A program made the position numbers and the translations under genes. The notes below the pieces were generated by a model. The model worked only from the letters and a program-made list of their open reading frames with translations, did not search any database and was not told where the DNA came from. From positions 1 through 53,437 of the forward strand of contig CANLND010000023.1 in the NCBI GenBank assembly GCA_947492585.1: a stretch of DNA of 53,437 nucleotides, in the 5' to 3' direction. Below, piece by piece: positions 25,814-35,800 of the stretch. Position 1 is the first letter of the stretch. Each line of letters starts with the position of its first letter. Source of the DNA: an uncultured Paracoccaceae bacterium. GTDB taxonomy: Bacteria > Pseudomonadota > Alphaproteobacteria > Rhodobacterales > Rhodobacteraceae.

Positions 25814-26806
25814 TTGAATAATAACGCACAAAAAGCGGCGCGTTTAAGCGTGGCACCCATGATGGATTGGACCGATAGGAACTGTCGGGTGTTCCATCGC
25901 CTGCTGAGCCGCGAAACGCTATTGTATACTGAAATGGTGACGGCTCCCGCCTTGGTGCGTGGTGGCGCGTTGCATTTGCTGGACTTTTCGCCCGTAGAAC
26001 ATCCCCTTGCCTTGCAGCTGGGGGGATCTGATCCGGTGGAGCTGGCGCAGGCGGCCAAGCTGGGCGCGGATGCGGGCTATGATGAAATCAACATCAATTG
26101 TGGCTGCCCCAGTGACCGGGTTCAGTCGGGAGCATTTGGTGCGGTGTTGATGCAAAACCCGGATCTGGTTGCCGAATGTGTGGCCGAAATGCAGGCTCGG
26201 GTGGATGTTGAGGTCACCGTAAAATGTCGGATCGGCGTTGATGAGCAGGAGCCGCGGGACATCCTGCCGGTGTTTCTTGAAAAAATCCGCGCTGCGGGCT
26301 GCATACGGGTGACGATCCATGCCCGCAAAGCCTGGTTGCAGGGGTTAAGCCCAAAAGAAAACCGCGACATTCCGCCTTTGGATTATGACTTGGTGCATGA
26401 GATGAAGGCAGCCTTTCCCGACCTGCATGTCTCTATCAATGGCGGTATTGATACCCTGACAGCTGCCAAAACCCATCTGGAGCGTGGGCTGGACGGGGTT
26501 ATGATTGGGCGCGCCGCCTATCATCAACCCGGTGATGTTTTGCCGACGGCTGACCCCGAAATTTTTGGCACTGGGCGTGCGACCACGGCCGAAGATGCGG
26601 TGCGGGGGATGCTCCCCTATATCGAGACTGAACTGCAAAATGGCGCGCGTCTGAACCAGATCACCCGGCATATGCTGGGTGCGTTTGCAGGTCGTGCGGG
26701 GGCGCGCCAATGGCGGCGGACACTGTCGGAAGGGGCGCATAAGCCGGGGGCAGGGCCTGAGCTGGTGGAAGCGGCCTTGCAGGAAGTGGTGCGCCGCGTG
26801 GCGTAA
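25814..26806 (+). CDS. dusA: tRNA-dihydrouridine(20/20a) synthase DusA
   Basis: DusA reduces uridine to dihydrouridine in the tRNA D-loop using FMN and NADPH. The protein has the FMN TIM-barrel signature: N-terminal SVAPMMDWTDR, NINCGCPSDRVQSGAFGAVLM with the catalytic Cys, VTVKCRIGVDE, VTIHARKAWLQGLSPKENR and SINGGI, then GVMIGRAAY. The start is uncertain. I chose TTG 25814, which gives 330 residues, the usual length. An in-frame extension from 25697 reads through probable island DNA and has no family character, and no ATG lies upstream in frame. The island insertion probably replaced the original 5' flank, so promoter and start may be island-derived. Confidence 0.93.
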   Translation: MNNNAQKAARLSVAPMMDWTDRNCRVFHRLLSRETLLYTEMVTAPALVRGGALHLLDFSPVEHPLALQLGGSDPVELAQAAKLGADAGYDEININCGCPSDRVQSGAFGAVLMQNPDLVAECVAEMQARVDVEVTVKCRIGVDEQEPRDILPVFLEKIRAAGCIRVTIHARKAWLQGLSPKENRDIPPLDYDLVHEMKAAFPDLHVSINGGIDTLTAAKTHLERGLDGVMIGRAAYHQPGDVLPTADPEIFGTGRATTAEDAVRGMLPYIETELQNGARLNQITRHMLGAFAGRAGARQWRRTLSEGAHKPGAGPELVEAALQEVVRRVA

Positions 26807-26896
26807 ATTGCCGCAGGAGCCTGTGTCGGTCTGGACATTTGCTGAGGGACCGAGTTCAGGTGTGGCGAAGTTAACCACGACGAAGGACGGCGCCGG

Positions 26897-27721
26897 ATGC
26901 CCGATTATGGATTGTTGATGCTCATGCTCGCCGTCTTGGCGGGGATCGGCGCGGTGGCTGGAGTGCTGGCCGGGCTGTTGGGCGTTGGGGGCGGCATTGT
27001 TTTGGTGCCTGCGTTTTTCTATGCGTTTCAAACTCTTGGCTATGGTGGCGATCAGCTGATGCAAATGTGTCTGGCGACGTCTTTGGCCACGATTGTCGTG
27101 ACCTCGCTGCGGTCTGTGTCTGGCCACCACAAAAAAGGTGCGGTGGATTGGGAAATCCTGCGGCGCTGGGGGCCGGGCATTGCCATTGGGGCCTGTGTGG
27201 GGGTGGCTGCCGCTGCGTCGTTGCGCTCTGGCACGTTGCAATTGCTGTTTGGGGGACTTGCCCTGGTCATTGGCGCCTATATGGGGCTGGGGCGGGCGCA
27301 TTGGCGTTTGGGTGACGCGATGCCAACCGGGACGAAACGCGCGATTTTGTCGCCTTTGGTTGGGTTTTTATCGGTGTTGATGGGGATCGGTGGCGGCAGT
27401 TTTGGCGTGCCGTTGATGAGCCTGCACAACATCGCCATTCACCGCGCGGTGGCGACTGCGGCAGGGTTTGGGGTAATCATCGCGGTGCCATCGGTGATTG
27501 GGTTTTTGTGTCTACCGCTTGATCCCGCCACCCGCCCTCCGCTGACGATTGGCGCGGTTAATCTGGTGGCGTTTGGCGTGGTGATTGCCATGACGTTGAT
27601 CACTGCGCCGCTGGGGGTGCGATTGGCGCATGCGATGGACCCCAAGCCATTGAAGCGGGTGTTTGCGGTGTTTCTGGTGCTGGTGGCGTTGAACATGTTG
27701 CGCAAGTCAATCGGGATGTAA
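26897..27721 (+). CDS. TSUP (TauE/SafE) family permease
   Basis: An integral membrane protein of 274 residues from the sulfite-exporter TauE/SafE family (DUF81). Members export sulfite, sulfoacetate or other small organosulfur anions, but the substrate here cannot be told. There are about eight hydrophobic segments in two repeats. Each repeat begins with the family's glycine-rich motif: AGLLGVGGGIVLVP near residue 26 and VLMGIGGGSFGVPL near 160. It is downstream of dusA on the same strand and only 4 bases from the next gene, suggesting cotranscription with the PhyH-like gene. Confidence 0.9.
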   Translation: MPDYGLLMLMLAVLAGIGAVAGVLAGLLGVGGGIVLVPAFFYAFQTLGYGGDQLMQMCLATSLATIVVTSLRSVSGHHKKGAVDWEILRRWGPGIAIGACVGVAAAASLRSGTLQLLFGGLALVIGAYMGLGRAHWRLGDAMPTGTKRAILSPLVGFLSVLMGIGGGSFGVPLMSLHNIAIHRAVATAAGFGVIIAVPSVIGFLCLPLDPATRPPLTIGAVNLVAFGVVIAMTLITAPLGVRLAHAMDPKPLKRVFAVFLVLVALNMLRKSIGM

Positions 27722-27725
27722 GGCC

Positions 27726-28517
27726 ATGAGCAAATCTACAGATTTTATGCGTGACGGCTGGCTGATGTTTGAAACCGACCCGGCGATCAAAGCCTGGGCC
27801 GGGGCGGCACATCAGGCGGGGCGTGCAGCGCTGCAAGATCCGGCCAATGCGCCGTGGCACCAATGTGAGGGCACGTGGTTTATCGGCGTTGATGCGCTGC
27901 CCAACGATGCAGACGGGCAGCTGCCGGGTGGCCCCCCGCTGATGGGGGCCAGCGTTGATTTTGTGCGCCGCACGTATGGCGCTTTGCCTCCGTTGCATCG
28001 GGCGCAGATCTCATCGGTGTTTCCCGGTTATCCACGGGCCCGTCCGGGCGAGGGCGCGGCGGCGTTGCGCTATCGGATCAAGCGGGACGCGGCACATGTG
28101 GACGGCGTCAAGATGATCGGTGACACCCGTCGCAGATCGGTCGATGAACCGCACGCCTGGGTGCTGGGCGTGCCCTTGACCCACGCCAGCGCAGACGCTG
28201 CGCCTTTGGTGGTGTGGGAGGGCAGTCACGTGATTATGCAGCGCGCCTTTGAGACGGTTTTGCGGCCGCGTCCGGTGGCCGAGTGGCGCAGTACGGATAT
28301 CACCGAGGCATATCAGGCGGCGCGCAAAGAGGTGTTTGAGACCTGCAAACGGGTGTGTGTTCATGCGCAGCCCGGTCAGTCTTATGTCATGCACCGGTTG
28401 ACGTTGCACGGGGTTGCGCCGTGGGGGGAGGGCGCCACGGCGCCGCAGGAAGGGCGCATGATTGCCTATTTCAGGCCTGAGGTTCGCGATGATCGGGCCT
28501 GGCTGGCGGCGAACTGA
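27726..28517 (+). CDS. Phytanoyl-CoA dioxygenase-like protein
   Basis: The 263-residue protein looks like a 2-oxoglutarate/Fe(II) oxygenase of the PhyH type. The metal triad candidates are H and D in AAHVDGVK (about residues 120-125) and a distal His in MHRLTLHGVAPW (about 220-231). A following Arg in GRMIAYFRPEV could bind 2-oxoglutarate. The substrate is not known. The start ATG 27726 lies 4 bases after the permease stop, so the two are probably one operon. The family assignment is based on the HxD...H pattern and overall organisation and is moderate. Confidence 0.65.
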   Translation: MSKSTDFMRDGWLMFETDPAIKAWAGAAHQAGRAALQDPANAPWHQCEGTWFIGVDALPNDADGQLPGGPPLMGASVDFVRRTYGALPPLHRAQISSVFPGYPRARPGEGAAALRYRIKRDAAHVDGVKMIGDTRRRSVDEPHAWVLGVPLTHASADAAPLVVWEGSHVIMQRAFETVLRPRPVAEWRSTDITEAYQAARKEVFETCKRVCVHAQPGQSYVMHRLTLHGVAPWGEGATAPQEGRMIAYFRPEVRDDRAWLAAN

Positions 28518-28733
28518 TCGTCTTTGTCACGCTCCGCAGTGCTGCGCGTTTGTGCTCTCAGAGAACCTTAACCTTGAATGTGTAACGTGAGGGCTGGAAA
28601 AACGCGCGGAGCGCGTGCGTTTGGCACTGCAAGGATTTGTGCGTTGGTTGTGATTGGTGTTTTATGTGTTCTGGCTTGGGGGCGGGCACCTTGGGGGACA
28701 TGTTTTGGGGGCGGGTCTTCCGCCGGTTGGACG

Positions 28734-28755
28734 AAAAAAAAGCCCGCAGGGGGCT
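28734..28755 (-). terminator. Intrinsic terminator after the DUF1289 gene
   Basis: Read on the minus strand, AGCCC, a five-base loop and GGGCT are followed by eight T (complement of 28734-28741). It lies about 40 bases downstream of the DUF1289 stop and would end the ccmI-yqgF-DUF1289 transcript. The remaining 28518-28733 between converging transcripts shows no gene. Confidence 0.7.
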
Positions 28756-28795
28756 GACGTTTCACTGAGCCTGAACATTCACGGTCTGTCGAACA

Positions 28796-29032
28796 TTAAG
28801 GTTTGCGCTGCAGTCGGCCTGCGCGGCCACCGCGCCGGTTTTTGGGGGCCGCTTCGCGCTGGGGCAGGTCTGTCATGATCTGCAACCGTTCATCGTCTGA
28901 CATTTTGGACCAGCTGGTGATCTCATCTATCGAGCGGGCGCAGCCGGTGCACAGGCGGGTCTCGGGGTGGATCACGCAGATATCGATGCAGGGGGATTGG
29001 ATTTCGTCCCGTTTCCAGACTTTTTTTGACAT
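28796..29032 (-). CDS. DUF1289 small Cys-rich protein
   Basis: The 78-residue protein carries the DUF1289 core: SPCIDICVIHPETRLCTGCARS, then IDEITSW, with four conserved cysteines likely to bind a metal. A basic Arg/Gly-rich tail follows. The function of DUF1289 proteins is unknown. It starts 11 bases after the yqgF stop on the same strand and is the last gene before a terminator, so it is cotranscribed with ccmI and yqgF. Confidence 0.88.
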   Translation of the reverse strand: MSKKVWKRDEIQSPCIDICVIHPETRLCTGCARSIDEITSWSKMSDDERLQIMTDLPQREAAPKNRRGGRAGRLQRKP

Positions 29033-29043
29033 ATCTGCAATCC

Positions 29044-29517
29044 TCAGTCGTTTTTGAGATGGCGCAGCCGATCCAGCGCACCTTGTAGAATATAGGAGGC
29101 GGCGACATTGTCGATCAGCTCAGCGCGACGTTTTCTGGACGTATCCGCCTCCAGCAGCGCGCGTTCGGCGGCCACCGTTGACAGGCGTTCGTCCCAAAAC
29201 CCAATGGGCAAGTCGGTCAGGCGCGACAGATTACGCGCAAAGGCACGGGTTTTCTGGCAGCGCGGACCTTCGCTGCCGTCCATGTTGCGGGGCAGACCCA
29301 ACAGGATCCCATCAAGATCACGGGCTTTGATGATCTCGAGCAGGCGTTCACTGTCGAGGGTGAATTTCTTGCGTTTGATGGTTTCCAGCGGGGTCGCCGC
29401 GGTGCCCATGCGGTCCGACACGGCCACGCCTATGGTTTTGTCACCCAGATCCAACCCGGCCAGCGCATTCATTGGGGGGAGGGCGGCGGCAAAATCTTCG
29501 ATGTCGTCATGGATCAT
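29044..29517 (-). CDS. yqgF: Putative pre-16S rRNA nuclease YqgF/RuvX
   Basis: YqgF is an RNase-H-fold nuclease needed for maturation of the 16S rRNA 5' end; it is also annotated as a Holliday junction resolvase-like protein (RuvX). The 157-residue protein shows the expected motifs: GLDLGDKTIGVAVSD with the first acidic residue, LGLPRNMDGSEGPR, WDERLSTVAAERAL, and the C-terminal acidic site RAELIDNVAASYIL. Length is normal. Its start overlaps the ccmI stop by 4 bases (29514-29517). Confidence 0.95.
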   Translation of the reverse strand: MIHDDIEDFAAALPPMNALAGLDLGDKTIGVAVSDRMGTAATPLETIKRKKFTLDSERLLEIIKARDLDGILLGLPRNMDGSEGPRCQKTRAFARNLSRLTDLPIGFWDERLSTVAAERALLEADTSRKRRAELIDNVAASYILQGALDRLRHLKND

Positions 29518-30740
29518 TGGGACAGTCCTGCTTGGGCGGCGGCGGCATCAATCTGGGCGCGCGCTTCGGTGTTTTCGGGGAAACGCGCGTAGGCTTCATT
29601 CAGCACTGCACGGGCGTCATCGCTTTGCTTTAGCACAGACAGGGCGACGATCAGCTGCCCCCATTCCTGCGCACTCCCGCCCTCAGTGGCCAATCGATCT
29701 GACAGGCTGGTGACCATGGCCTGAATCATCCGCTGCCGTTGTTCGGGGGTGAGGTCTGCGGCGGCGTCGACATCCGTCGCATCTGGTCCGCGCAGGGCGC
29801 TGCCGGGTTCAATCGGCGTATATTCCTGTCCGGCGCGTTGCGCCATGTCTTGGATCTGGGCCTGAATGGCAATGGTCCAGCGCGCGCCAGCCGGGCCTGC
29901 GGCCAGCGTGTCGCGCCAGATATCAACCGCAAGATCGGGGCGGCCAAATTGTCCCATCATCAAACCCCAGTAATACCGGGCCATGCCGTGGCCGGGATTC
30001 AGATCCAAGGCCTTGCGCAACACATGTTCAGCGTCAGATGACACCAGACCACCCGCCGCAATGATCATCAGTTCGGCCTGTTCGATGAAATCATCACCAG
30101 TGGCCAAATCGCCTATCAATGCAATCTGGCGGGCCTTGGCCTGATAGGCCGCCGTCAGATTGCCCAGCCGGGCCTCGTGTCGCGCCAACAGCGCCTGCCC
30201 CTTGGCGTCGTCCGGGCGTTGCGCGGCCGCGTCGCGCAATTGCGCAACCAAGGTCAGATAGGTCTCTTGAACCTCAGGTCTGGTCTGGATCGGGGCCGCC
30301 GCTTCCATCTGAGCCTGTGTTGGACGCGCATTGGCGCGCGCGCGGGCCTGTTCCAGCCGGGTCTTCAGGCCAAAATCCGCATATCCCGGCGCCCCGAGAT
30401 TTGTGTATAGCATAAAGGTCCCCACAAGCAGAAACCCCACCATCGCGGCCCCCGTGATCCATGAGATCAGGCGCGGCTGGGCGTCACCATCACGGTATCG
30501 ACGCAATGCGGCGTCTGCTGCCAGAATGCGGCGGGAAATCTCTGTACGGACCCGTTCGGCATCGCTGCTCGGAATAATACCACGGGCCAGATCTTTGTCG
30601 ACGTCGCGCAACTGCTGTTGGTACAGCCGCAGATCATAGGCGGCGGGGGCCTCGGCGGTGCTGCGGGCTCTGATCAGCACCCGTGCCAAAAGAAGCCCGA
30701 TGGCCAGCGCCATTGTCCCGGTAACGATCCAGAAGGTCAT
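29514..30740 (-). CDS. ccmI: Cytochrome c biogenesis protein CcmI
   Basis: CcmI is a membrane-anchored chaperone that delivers apocytochrome c to the heme-ligation complex. The 408-residue protein has an N-terminal membrane helix (IVTGTMALAIGLLLARVLI), a cytoplasmic loop with leucine-zipper-like spacing (LYQQQLRDVDKDLARGIIP) and the conserved ERVRTEISRRIL. A second helix lies at about 95-120 (LISWITGAAMVGFLLVGTFM), and TPR-like repeats make up the periplasmic C-terminal part (DLNPGHGMARYYWGLMMGQF). This matches CcmI order and length. It heads the minus-strand ccmI-yqgF-DUF1289 unit. The 237 bases to soxB hold divergent promoters but no gene. Confidence 0.92.
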   Translation of the reverse strand: MTFWIVTGTMALAIGLLLARVLIRARSTAEAPAAYDLRLYQQQLRDVDKDLARGIIPSSDAERVRTEISRRILAADAALRRYRDGDAQPRLISWITGAAMVGFLLVGTFMLYTNLGAPGYADFGLKTRLEQARARANARPTQAQMEAAAPIQTRPEVQETYLTLVAQLRDAAAQRPDDAKGQALLARHEARLGNLTAAYQAKARQIALIGDLATGDDFIEQAELMIIAAGGLVSSDAEHVLRKALDLNPGHGMARYYWGLMMGQFGRPDLAVDIWRDTLAAGPAGARWTIAIQAQIQDMAQRAGQEYTPIEPGSALRGPDATDVDAAADLTPEQRQRMIQAMVTSLSDRLATEGGSAQEWGQLIVALSVLKQSDDARAVLNEAYARFPENTEARAQIDAAAAQAGLSQ

Positions 30741-30977
30741 GTGATCTCCGCGTTTGAGCCCAAAGGTGTCGTGCCCTGTCTATAGGCGCTGGGGCGCAGA
30801 CAAAACCCTAAATGCCTGCGACCTGGGCGCGCGCCTTTTTGGTGTCCCTGCAACATGTTGGGTGGTCGTTGCGGTGCCTTGATGTCGCAAAGTTACGGGA
30901 AACCGCCGATTAACGGCGCGATTTCCCTCATGGGTCAACGGCATACAGGGGCCAGACACGAACCATCGGATTCGCAC

Positions 30978-32222
30978 ATGAAACGCTACTCTGCCTTTGC
31001 AGTTGCGCGGGAAGCCCTGCGCTATCACACCGGATGGGAGCGCGCTTGGCGCTCACCAGAACCTAAACGCCGCTATGATGTTATCATCGTAGGTGCCGGT
31101 GGTCATGGATTGGCCACCGCCTATTTCTTGGGCAAAAATTTCGGCATCACCAATGTTGCGGTGATCGAAAAAGGCTGGCTGGGCGGTGGCAACACCGGTC
31201 GAAACACCACCATCATCCGGTCAAACTATCTCCAGGATCCGTCCGCTGCGATCTACGAAAAAGCGCGCAGCTTGTATGAAACCATGAGCCAGGACGTGAA
31301 CTATAACATCATGTTCAGCCCACGTGGTGTAATCATGCTGGCGCAAACGGAACACGAATGCCGCGGCTATAAACGCACGGCCCACGCCAATGCGCTGCAA
31401 GGTGTGCAGACCGAATGGATCAGCCCCGAGCGCGTCAAAGAGCTGGTGCCGATCATCAATCTGGAAGGCCCCCGCTACCCGGTTCTGGGGGGGCTGTGGC
31501 AGGCCCGCGGCGGCACCGCGCGTCACGATGCGGTGGCCTGGGGCTATGCGCGCGCTTGTTCGGCGATGGGCATGGATATCATCCAGAAATGTGAAGTCAC
31601 AGGCGTGCGCACCGAAGCGGGCCGTGTGGTTGGCGTTGACACCACCAAAGGCGCGATCGATTGCGACAAGCTGGGCATGGTTGTCGCGGGCAACGCGTCG
31701 GTTCTGTCGGAACAGGCGGGTTTCCGTCTGCCGATGGAATCTGTGGCGCTGCAAGCCTTGGTGTCAGAGCCGATTAAACCCTGCATGGATGTGGTTGTCA
31801 TGGCCAATACCGTGCATGGCTATCTGTCGCAATCTGACAAGGGTGAAATGGTCATCGGGGGGGGGACGGATGTCTACAACAACTACACCCAACGCGGATC
31901 TTTCAACCATGTCGAAGAAACCGTGCGCGCTCTAAACGAAACCTTCCCAATGATGAGCCGTCTGAAAATGCTGCGTCAATGGGGCGGCATCGTGGATGTG
32001 ACAGGCGACCGCTCGCCAATCATCTCGTCGACCCCCGTTGGCGGATGTTTTGTGAACTGCGGCTGGGGCACGGGCGGCTTCAAGGCCATTCCGGGATCCG
32101 GCTGGGCAATGGCAGAACTGATGGCCACGGGCCACTCAAAGCTGGCCGAAGAGTTCACCATGACCCGCTTCCGCGAAGGCAAATTCATCGACGAAAGCGT
32201 CGCCGCAGGTGTGGCGCATTGA
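30978..32222 (+). CDS. soxB: Sarcosine oxidase beta subunit
   Basis: The beta subunit of heterotetrameric sarcosine oxidase, the flavin-containing catalytic subunit that oxidises sarcosine to glycine while passing the methyl group to tetrahydrofolate and producing H2O2. From ATG 30978 it has 414 residues, typical for SoxB. An upstream in-frame extension to 30855 is not family-like. The FAD-binding Rossmann motif is at about 35-40 (VIIVGAGGHGLATAYFLG). The segment GGTARHDAVAW contains the His expected to hold covalent FMN. The C-terminal GWGTGGFKAIPGSGWAMAEL is the conserved flavin-contact end. It is the first gene of soxBDAG. Confidence 0.96.
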   Translation: MKRYSAFAVAREALRYHTGWERAWRSPEPKRRYDVIIVGAGGHGLATAYFLGKNFGITNVAVIEKGWLGGGNTGRNTTIIRSNYLQDPSAAIYEKARSLYETMSQDVNYNIMFSPRGVIMLAQTEHECRGYKRTAHANALQGVQTEWISPERVKELVPIINLEGPRYPVLGGLWQARGGTARHDAVAWGYARACSAMGMDIIQKCEVTGVRTEAGRVVGVDTTKGAIDCDKLGMVVAGNASVLSEQAGFRLPMESVALQALVSEPIKPCMDVVVMANTVHGYLSQSDKGEMVIGGGTDVYNNYTQRGSFNHVEETVRALNETFPMMSRLKMLRQWGGIVDVTGDRSPIISSTPVGGCFVNCGWGTGGFKAIPGSGWAMAELMATGHSKLAEEFTMTRFREGKFIDESVAAGVAH

Positions 32223-32408
32223 TCAATACGGCAACGATAGGTCGCGTTTTCCCGCAAGATTACGCAGCAGGAAACTCCGGTTTCCTGGCCTATGGTGCCA
32301 CGATGAATTGTGTCTCGACGGTCTCCGCTCAAAGCGGTCTTACGCTTTTGACTGACAATTGAATTTCAGATGGGCGGCCAGCCTGTCTGCTGTCAATAGG
32401 ATAAAGAA

Positions 32409-32738
32409 ATGCTGATCCTTGAATGCCCCTACTGTGGGGTGAACGCCGAAGAAACCGAACTGAGCGCAGGCGGCGAAGCCCACCTGAAACGCTTTGGCCC
32501 CGGCTCTTCTGACGATAACTTTCACGACTATCTGTTTGTGCGCGAAAACCCACGGGGCGTGCATCTGGAACGCTGGCGCCATGCCAATGGCTGTGGCAAA
32601 TGGTTCCACGCGGCCCGCTGCACCACCACGCTTGAGGTCTTTGGCACCTATAGCGCGCAAACAACCGAACCCCCGCAAGAGATCAAAGACAAAATCTCCG
32701 CCCGCCGTCCAGGCTGGTCGTGGAGAGAGTTCTCCTGA
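32409..32738 (+). CDS. soxD: Sarcosine oxidase delta subunit
   Basis: The 109-residue delta subunit is the small zinc-binding subunit of heterotetrameric sarcosine oxidase. The N-terminal CPYCG and the later HANGCGKWFHAAR supply the Cys and His ligands. The conserved GPGSSDDNFHDYLFVRENPR is present. It starts 186 bases after soxB, with AGGA at 32399-32402 near the start, and is followed by soxA after 71 bases. Confidence 0.96.
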   Translation: MLILECPYCGVNAEETELSAGGEAHLKRFGPGSSDDNFHDYLFVRENPRGVHLERWRHANGCGKWFHAARCTTTLEVFGTYSAQTTEPPQEIKDKISARRPGWSWREFS

Positions 32739-32809
32739 TGCTCTTTTTGGCCCCCAATACCCCCGCCGGAGGCTCTTCAGCTCTCCAGCTTGCGAAAGGT
32801 TTCGTGTAG

Positions 32810-35800
32810 ATGAGTACCCGCATCGCATCCTCCGCTTCTGATAAATTTGGCCGCTTGATTGACCGCAGCCAACAGATCACTTTTACCTTCAACGGTAACA
32901 CCATGACAGGCCATGCCGGCGATACGCTGGCGTCTGCGCTTCTGGCCAATGACCAGATGCTGGTGGGCCGTTCGTTCAAATACCACCGTCCGCGTGGCCT
33001 GGTCGCCTCTGGCTCCGAAGAGCCAAACGCCTTGGTCGGCCTTGGGCGCGACAACCGGTTCGAACCGAACCAGCGCGCCACCACCACCGAGCTGTTTCAG
33101 GGGCTTCACGCCCAAAGCCAGAACCACTGGCCTAGCCTGGAACACGACATTGGCATTTTGAACAGCAAACTGTTCGCGCGCTTCCTGACGGCCGGCTTCT
33201 ACTACAAGATGTTCATCCATCCGCGTCCGTTCTGGAAACACATCTATGAGCCCTTCATCCGCCACTCAGCAGGTCTTGGCAAAGCGCCGGACAAAGAGCT
33301 GAAAGACGCCGACACCTACGAACATTTCTACTTCTTCTGTGATGTTCTGGTGATTGGTGGTGGTGTGGCTGGCTTGCAGGCGGCCAAAACCGCAGCTGCG
33401 TCAGGCGCCAAAGTGCTGGTGTTGGAGCAAAACGCCCATTGGGGTGGCCGTGCGCCGGTTGATGGCGGTTTGATCGATGGCAAAGCCCCCGAGGTGTGGA
33501 TCGAAGAGACCCGCGCAGCTTTGGCTGCGATGGACAATGTCACTTTGCGCGACCGTTGCATGGGGTCCGGGGTCTACGATCACGGTTATGCCCTTGGCTA
33601 TGAACGCCTGACCGACCATGCGCCAAACCAAGGTGGCCCACGTCATCGTCTGTGGCGCATTCGGACCAAACAAATCGTCACCGCCACCGGCGCGATCGAA
33701 CGTCCCCTGTCCTTTGCGGGCAATGATGTTCCGGGGGTTATGCTGGCCTCGGCGATGCGCGACTACGCGGTCAACTGGGGGGTTACCCCCGGTCAGCGTG
33801 TATTGGTGGCCACCAACAACGACGATGCCTACCGCACAGCTTTGACGATGCATGAAGCTGGCGTGGAAGTCGTGTGTGTTGTCGATGCACGCCCCAACGG
33901 CGGTGGTGCCTTGATGGACAGCGCCAAGGCCGCAGGGATCCGGGTCGAAACCAACTATGCGATCAAAAAGGTTGCAGATGGCAAGCGTGTGACCAAGGTC
34001 GCGCTCTGTGCACAAAACAGCGATGGCAAAGACTTTGAAGAGGTCGAAGTGGACGCGGTCGCCATGTCCGGTGGTTGGTCTCCGGTGGTGCACCTGTGGT
34101 CGCATTGCGGCGGCAAGCTGAACTGGGACGAGACACAGGCCCATTTCCGCCCCGACGCCAATCGCCCCCCCACCAGCCATGATGGCCAAGGGTTTGTGAT
34201 TGCCGCTGGCAGCGCCAACGGTGACATGTCGCTGGCGGACTCTGTGACGGACGGCGCCGTCGCTGGGGCCAAGGCCGCCGAGGCTGCTGGTTATCCTGCA
34301 CAGACCGCTGATGCACCTGCCTGCACCGACGTGGACGAGGCGCCCATGCTGGCGGTCTGGTCAATGCCCGCACAGGCAGGCATCAAGCTGCGCATGAAGA
34401 CCTTTTTGGATTATCAAAACGACGTTAAGGTCTCGGACGTCCAGCTGGCGGCTCGTGAAGGCTATGAAAGCGTGGAGCACACCAAACGCTACACCACGCT
34501 GGGCATGGCAACTGATCAGGGTAAGTTGAGCAATATCAACGGCCTTGCGGTATTGGCTGACAGCCTTGGCATGGATATCCCGCAGGTGGGAACCACCACG
34601 TTCCGTCCCCCTTATCACCCCATTTCCATGGGTGCGATTGGTGGCGAAGCGCGCGGCGAAGTCTTCCAGCCGGTGCGCAAAACACCGATCTACGACTGGA
34701 ACGAAGCCAACGGCGCCGATTGGGAACCCGTCGGCCAGTGGCGTCGCCCGTTTGCCTATGTAAAATCCGGTGAAACCGTTCAGGAGGCGGTGAACCGCGA
34801 GGTGAAAAACACGCGCGAAAACCTGGGCCTGCTGGATGCGTCCACCCTGGGCAAGCTGATCGTGAAAGGCCCCGATGCGGGCAAGTTCCTTGACATGTTG
34901 TACACCAACATGATGTCGAGCTTGAAAATCGGCAAATGCCGCTATGGCTTGATGTGCTCAGAGAACGGCTTTCTGACCGATGATGGCGTTGTTGCGCGCA
35001 TCGACGAAGACACCTGGCTGTGCCACACCACCACTGGCGGTGCTGACACGATTTATGCCCACATGGAAGAGTGGCTTCAGACCGAATGGTGGGACTGGAA
35101 GGTCTACGTTGCCAACGTGACCGAACAGTTCGCGCAGATCGCCGTGGTTGGCCCCAACGCCCGCAAGGTGCTGGAAAAGCTGGGCGGTATGGATGTGTCC
35201 AAAGACGCGCTGCCCTTCATGGAATGGCGTGATGGCACAATCGGTGGCTTTGATGCGCGCGCTTATCGGATCTCGTTCTCGGGTGAGCTGTCGTATGAAA
35301 TCGCCGTTCCCGCCTCACAGGGGCAGGCCTTCTGGGATGCGCTGATGGAAGCCGGTGCAGAGTTTGGCGTGATGCCTTATGGCACCGAAACCTTGCACAT
35401 CCTGCGCGCCGAAAAGGGCTTTATCATGATCGGCGACGAGACCGATGGCACTGTGATCCCGCAGGATCTTGGGCTGCATTGGGCGCTGTCAAAGAAGAAA
35501 GAAGACTATTTGGGCAAACGCGCCCATCTGCGCAGCCACATGGCCGATCCCGACCGGTGGCAGCTGGTTGGTCTGGAAACTGTCGACGGATCCGTTCTGC
35601 CCGATGGCGCTTATGCTGTTGGCGGCGGGGTCAACGGCAACGGCCAGCGCAACACGATTGGTCGTGTCACGTCAACCTATTACTCCTCCAATCTGGGTCG
35701 GGGTATCGCCATGGGACTGGTGAAGCATGGTCCCAAACGCATGGGTGAGGTGATTGAATTCCCCGGCACCGATGGCACGATCTACAAGGCAAAAATCGTT

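Larger units (their letters stand above)
1..25870. mobile_element. dusA-integrated genomic (defence) island, right part
   Basis: Everything left of dusA is accessory: a tyrosine integrase pointing away from dusA, a PrtN-like regulator, a type I restriction-modification operon, a DUF3987-like gene, a Zorya operon, a tandem recombinase module and decayed genes. The sequence is visibly lower in GC than the DNA right of 25.87 kb. Integrases of this kind are known to target the 5' end of dusA, leaving dusA intact, and the integrase here lies immediately upstream of dusA and divergent from it. I infer that the right attachment site overlaps the first codons of dusA, near the conserved MMDWTDR coding segment (about 25855-25880). 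The left end and its matching direct repeat are not in the window, so the size is unknown and the exact right boundary is approximate. Confidence 0.8.

Noticed and set aside
26345-27301. 318-codon open frame on the minus strand
   Set aside because: It spans dusA and the permease gene in antisense, and its His/Arg/Pro/Gln-rich product is typical of shadow frames in GC-rich DNA.
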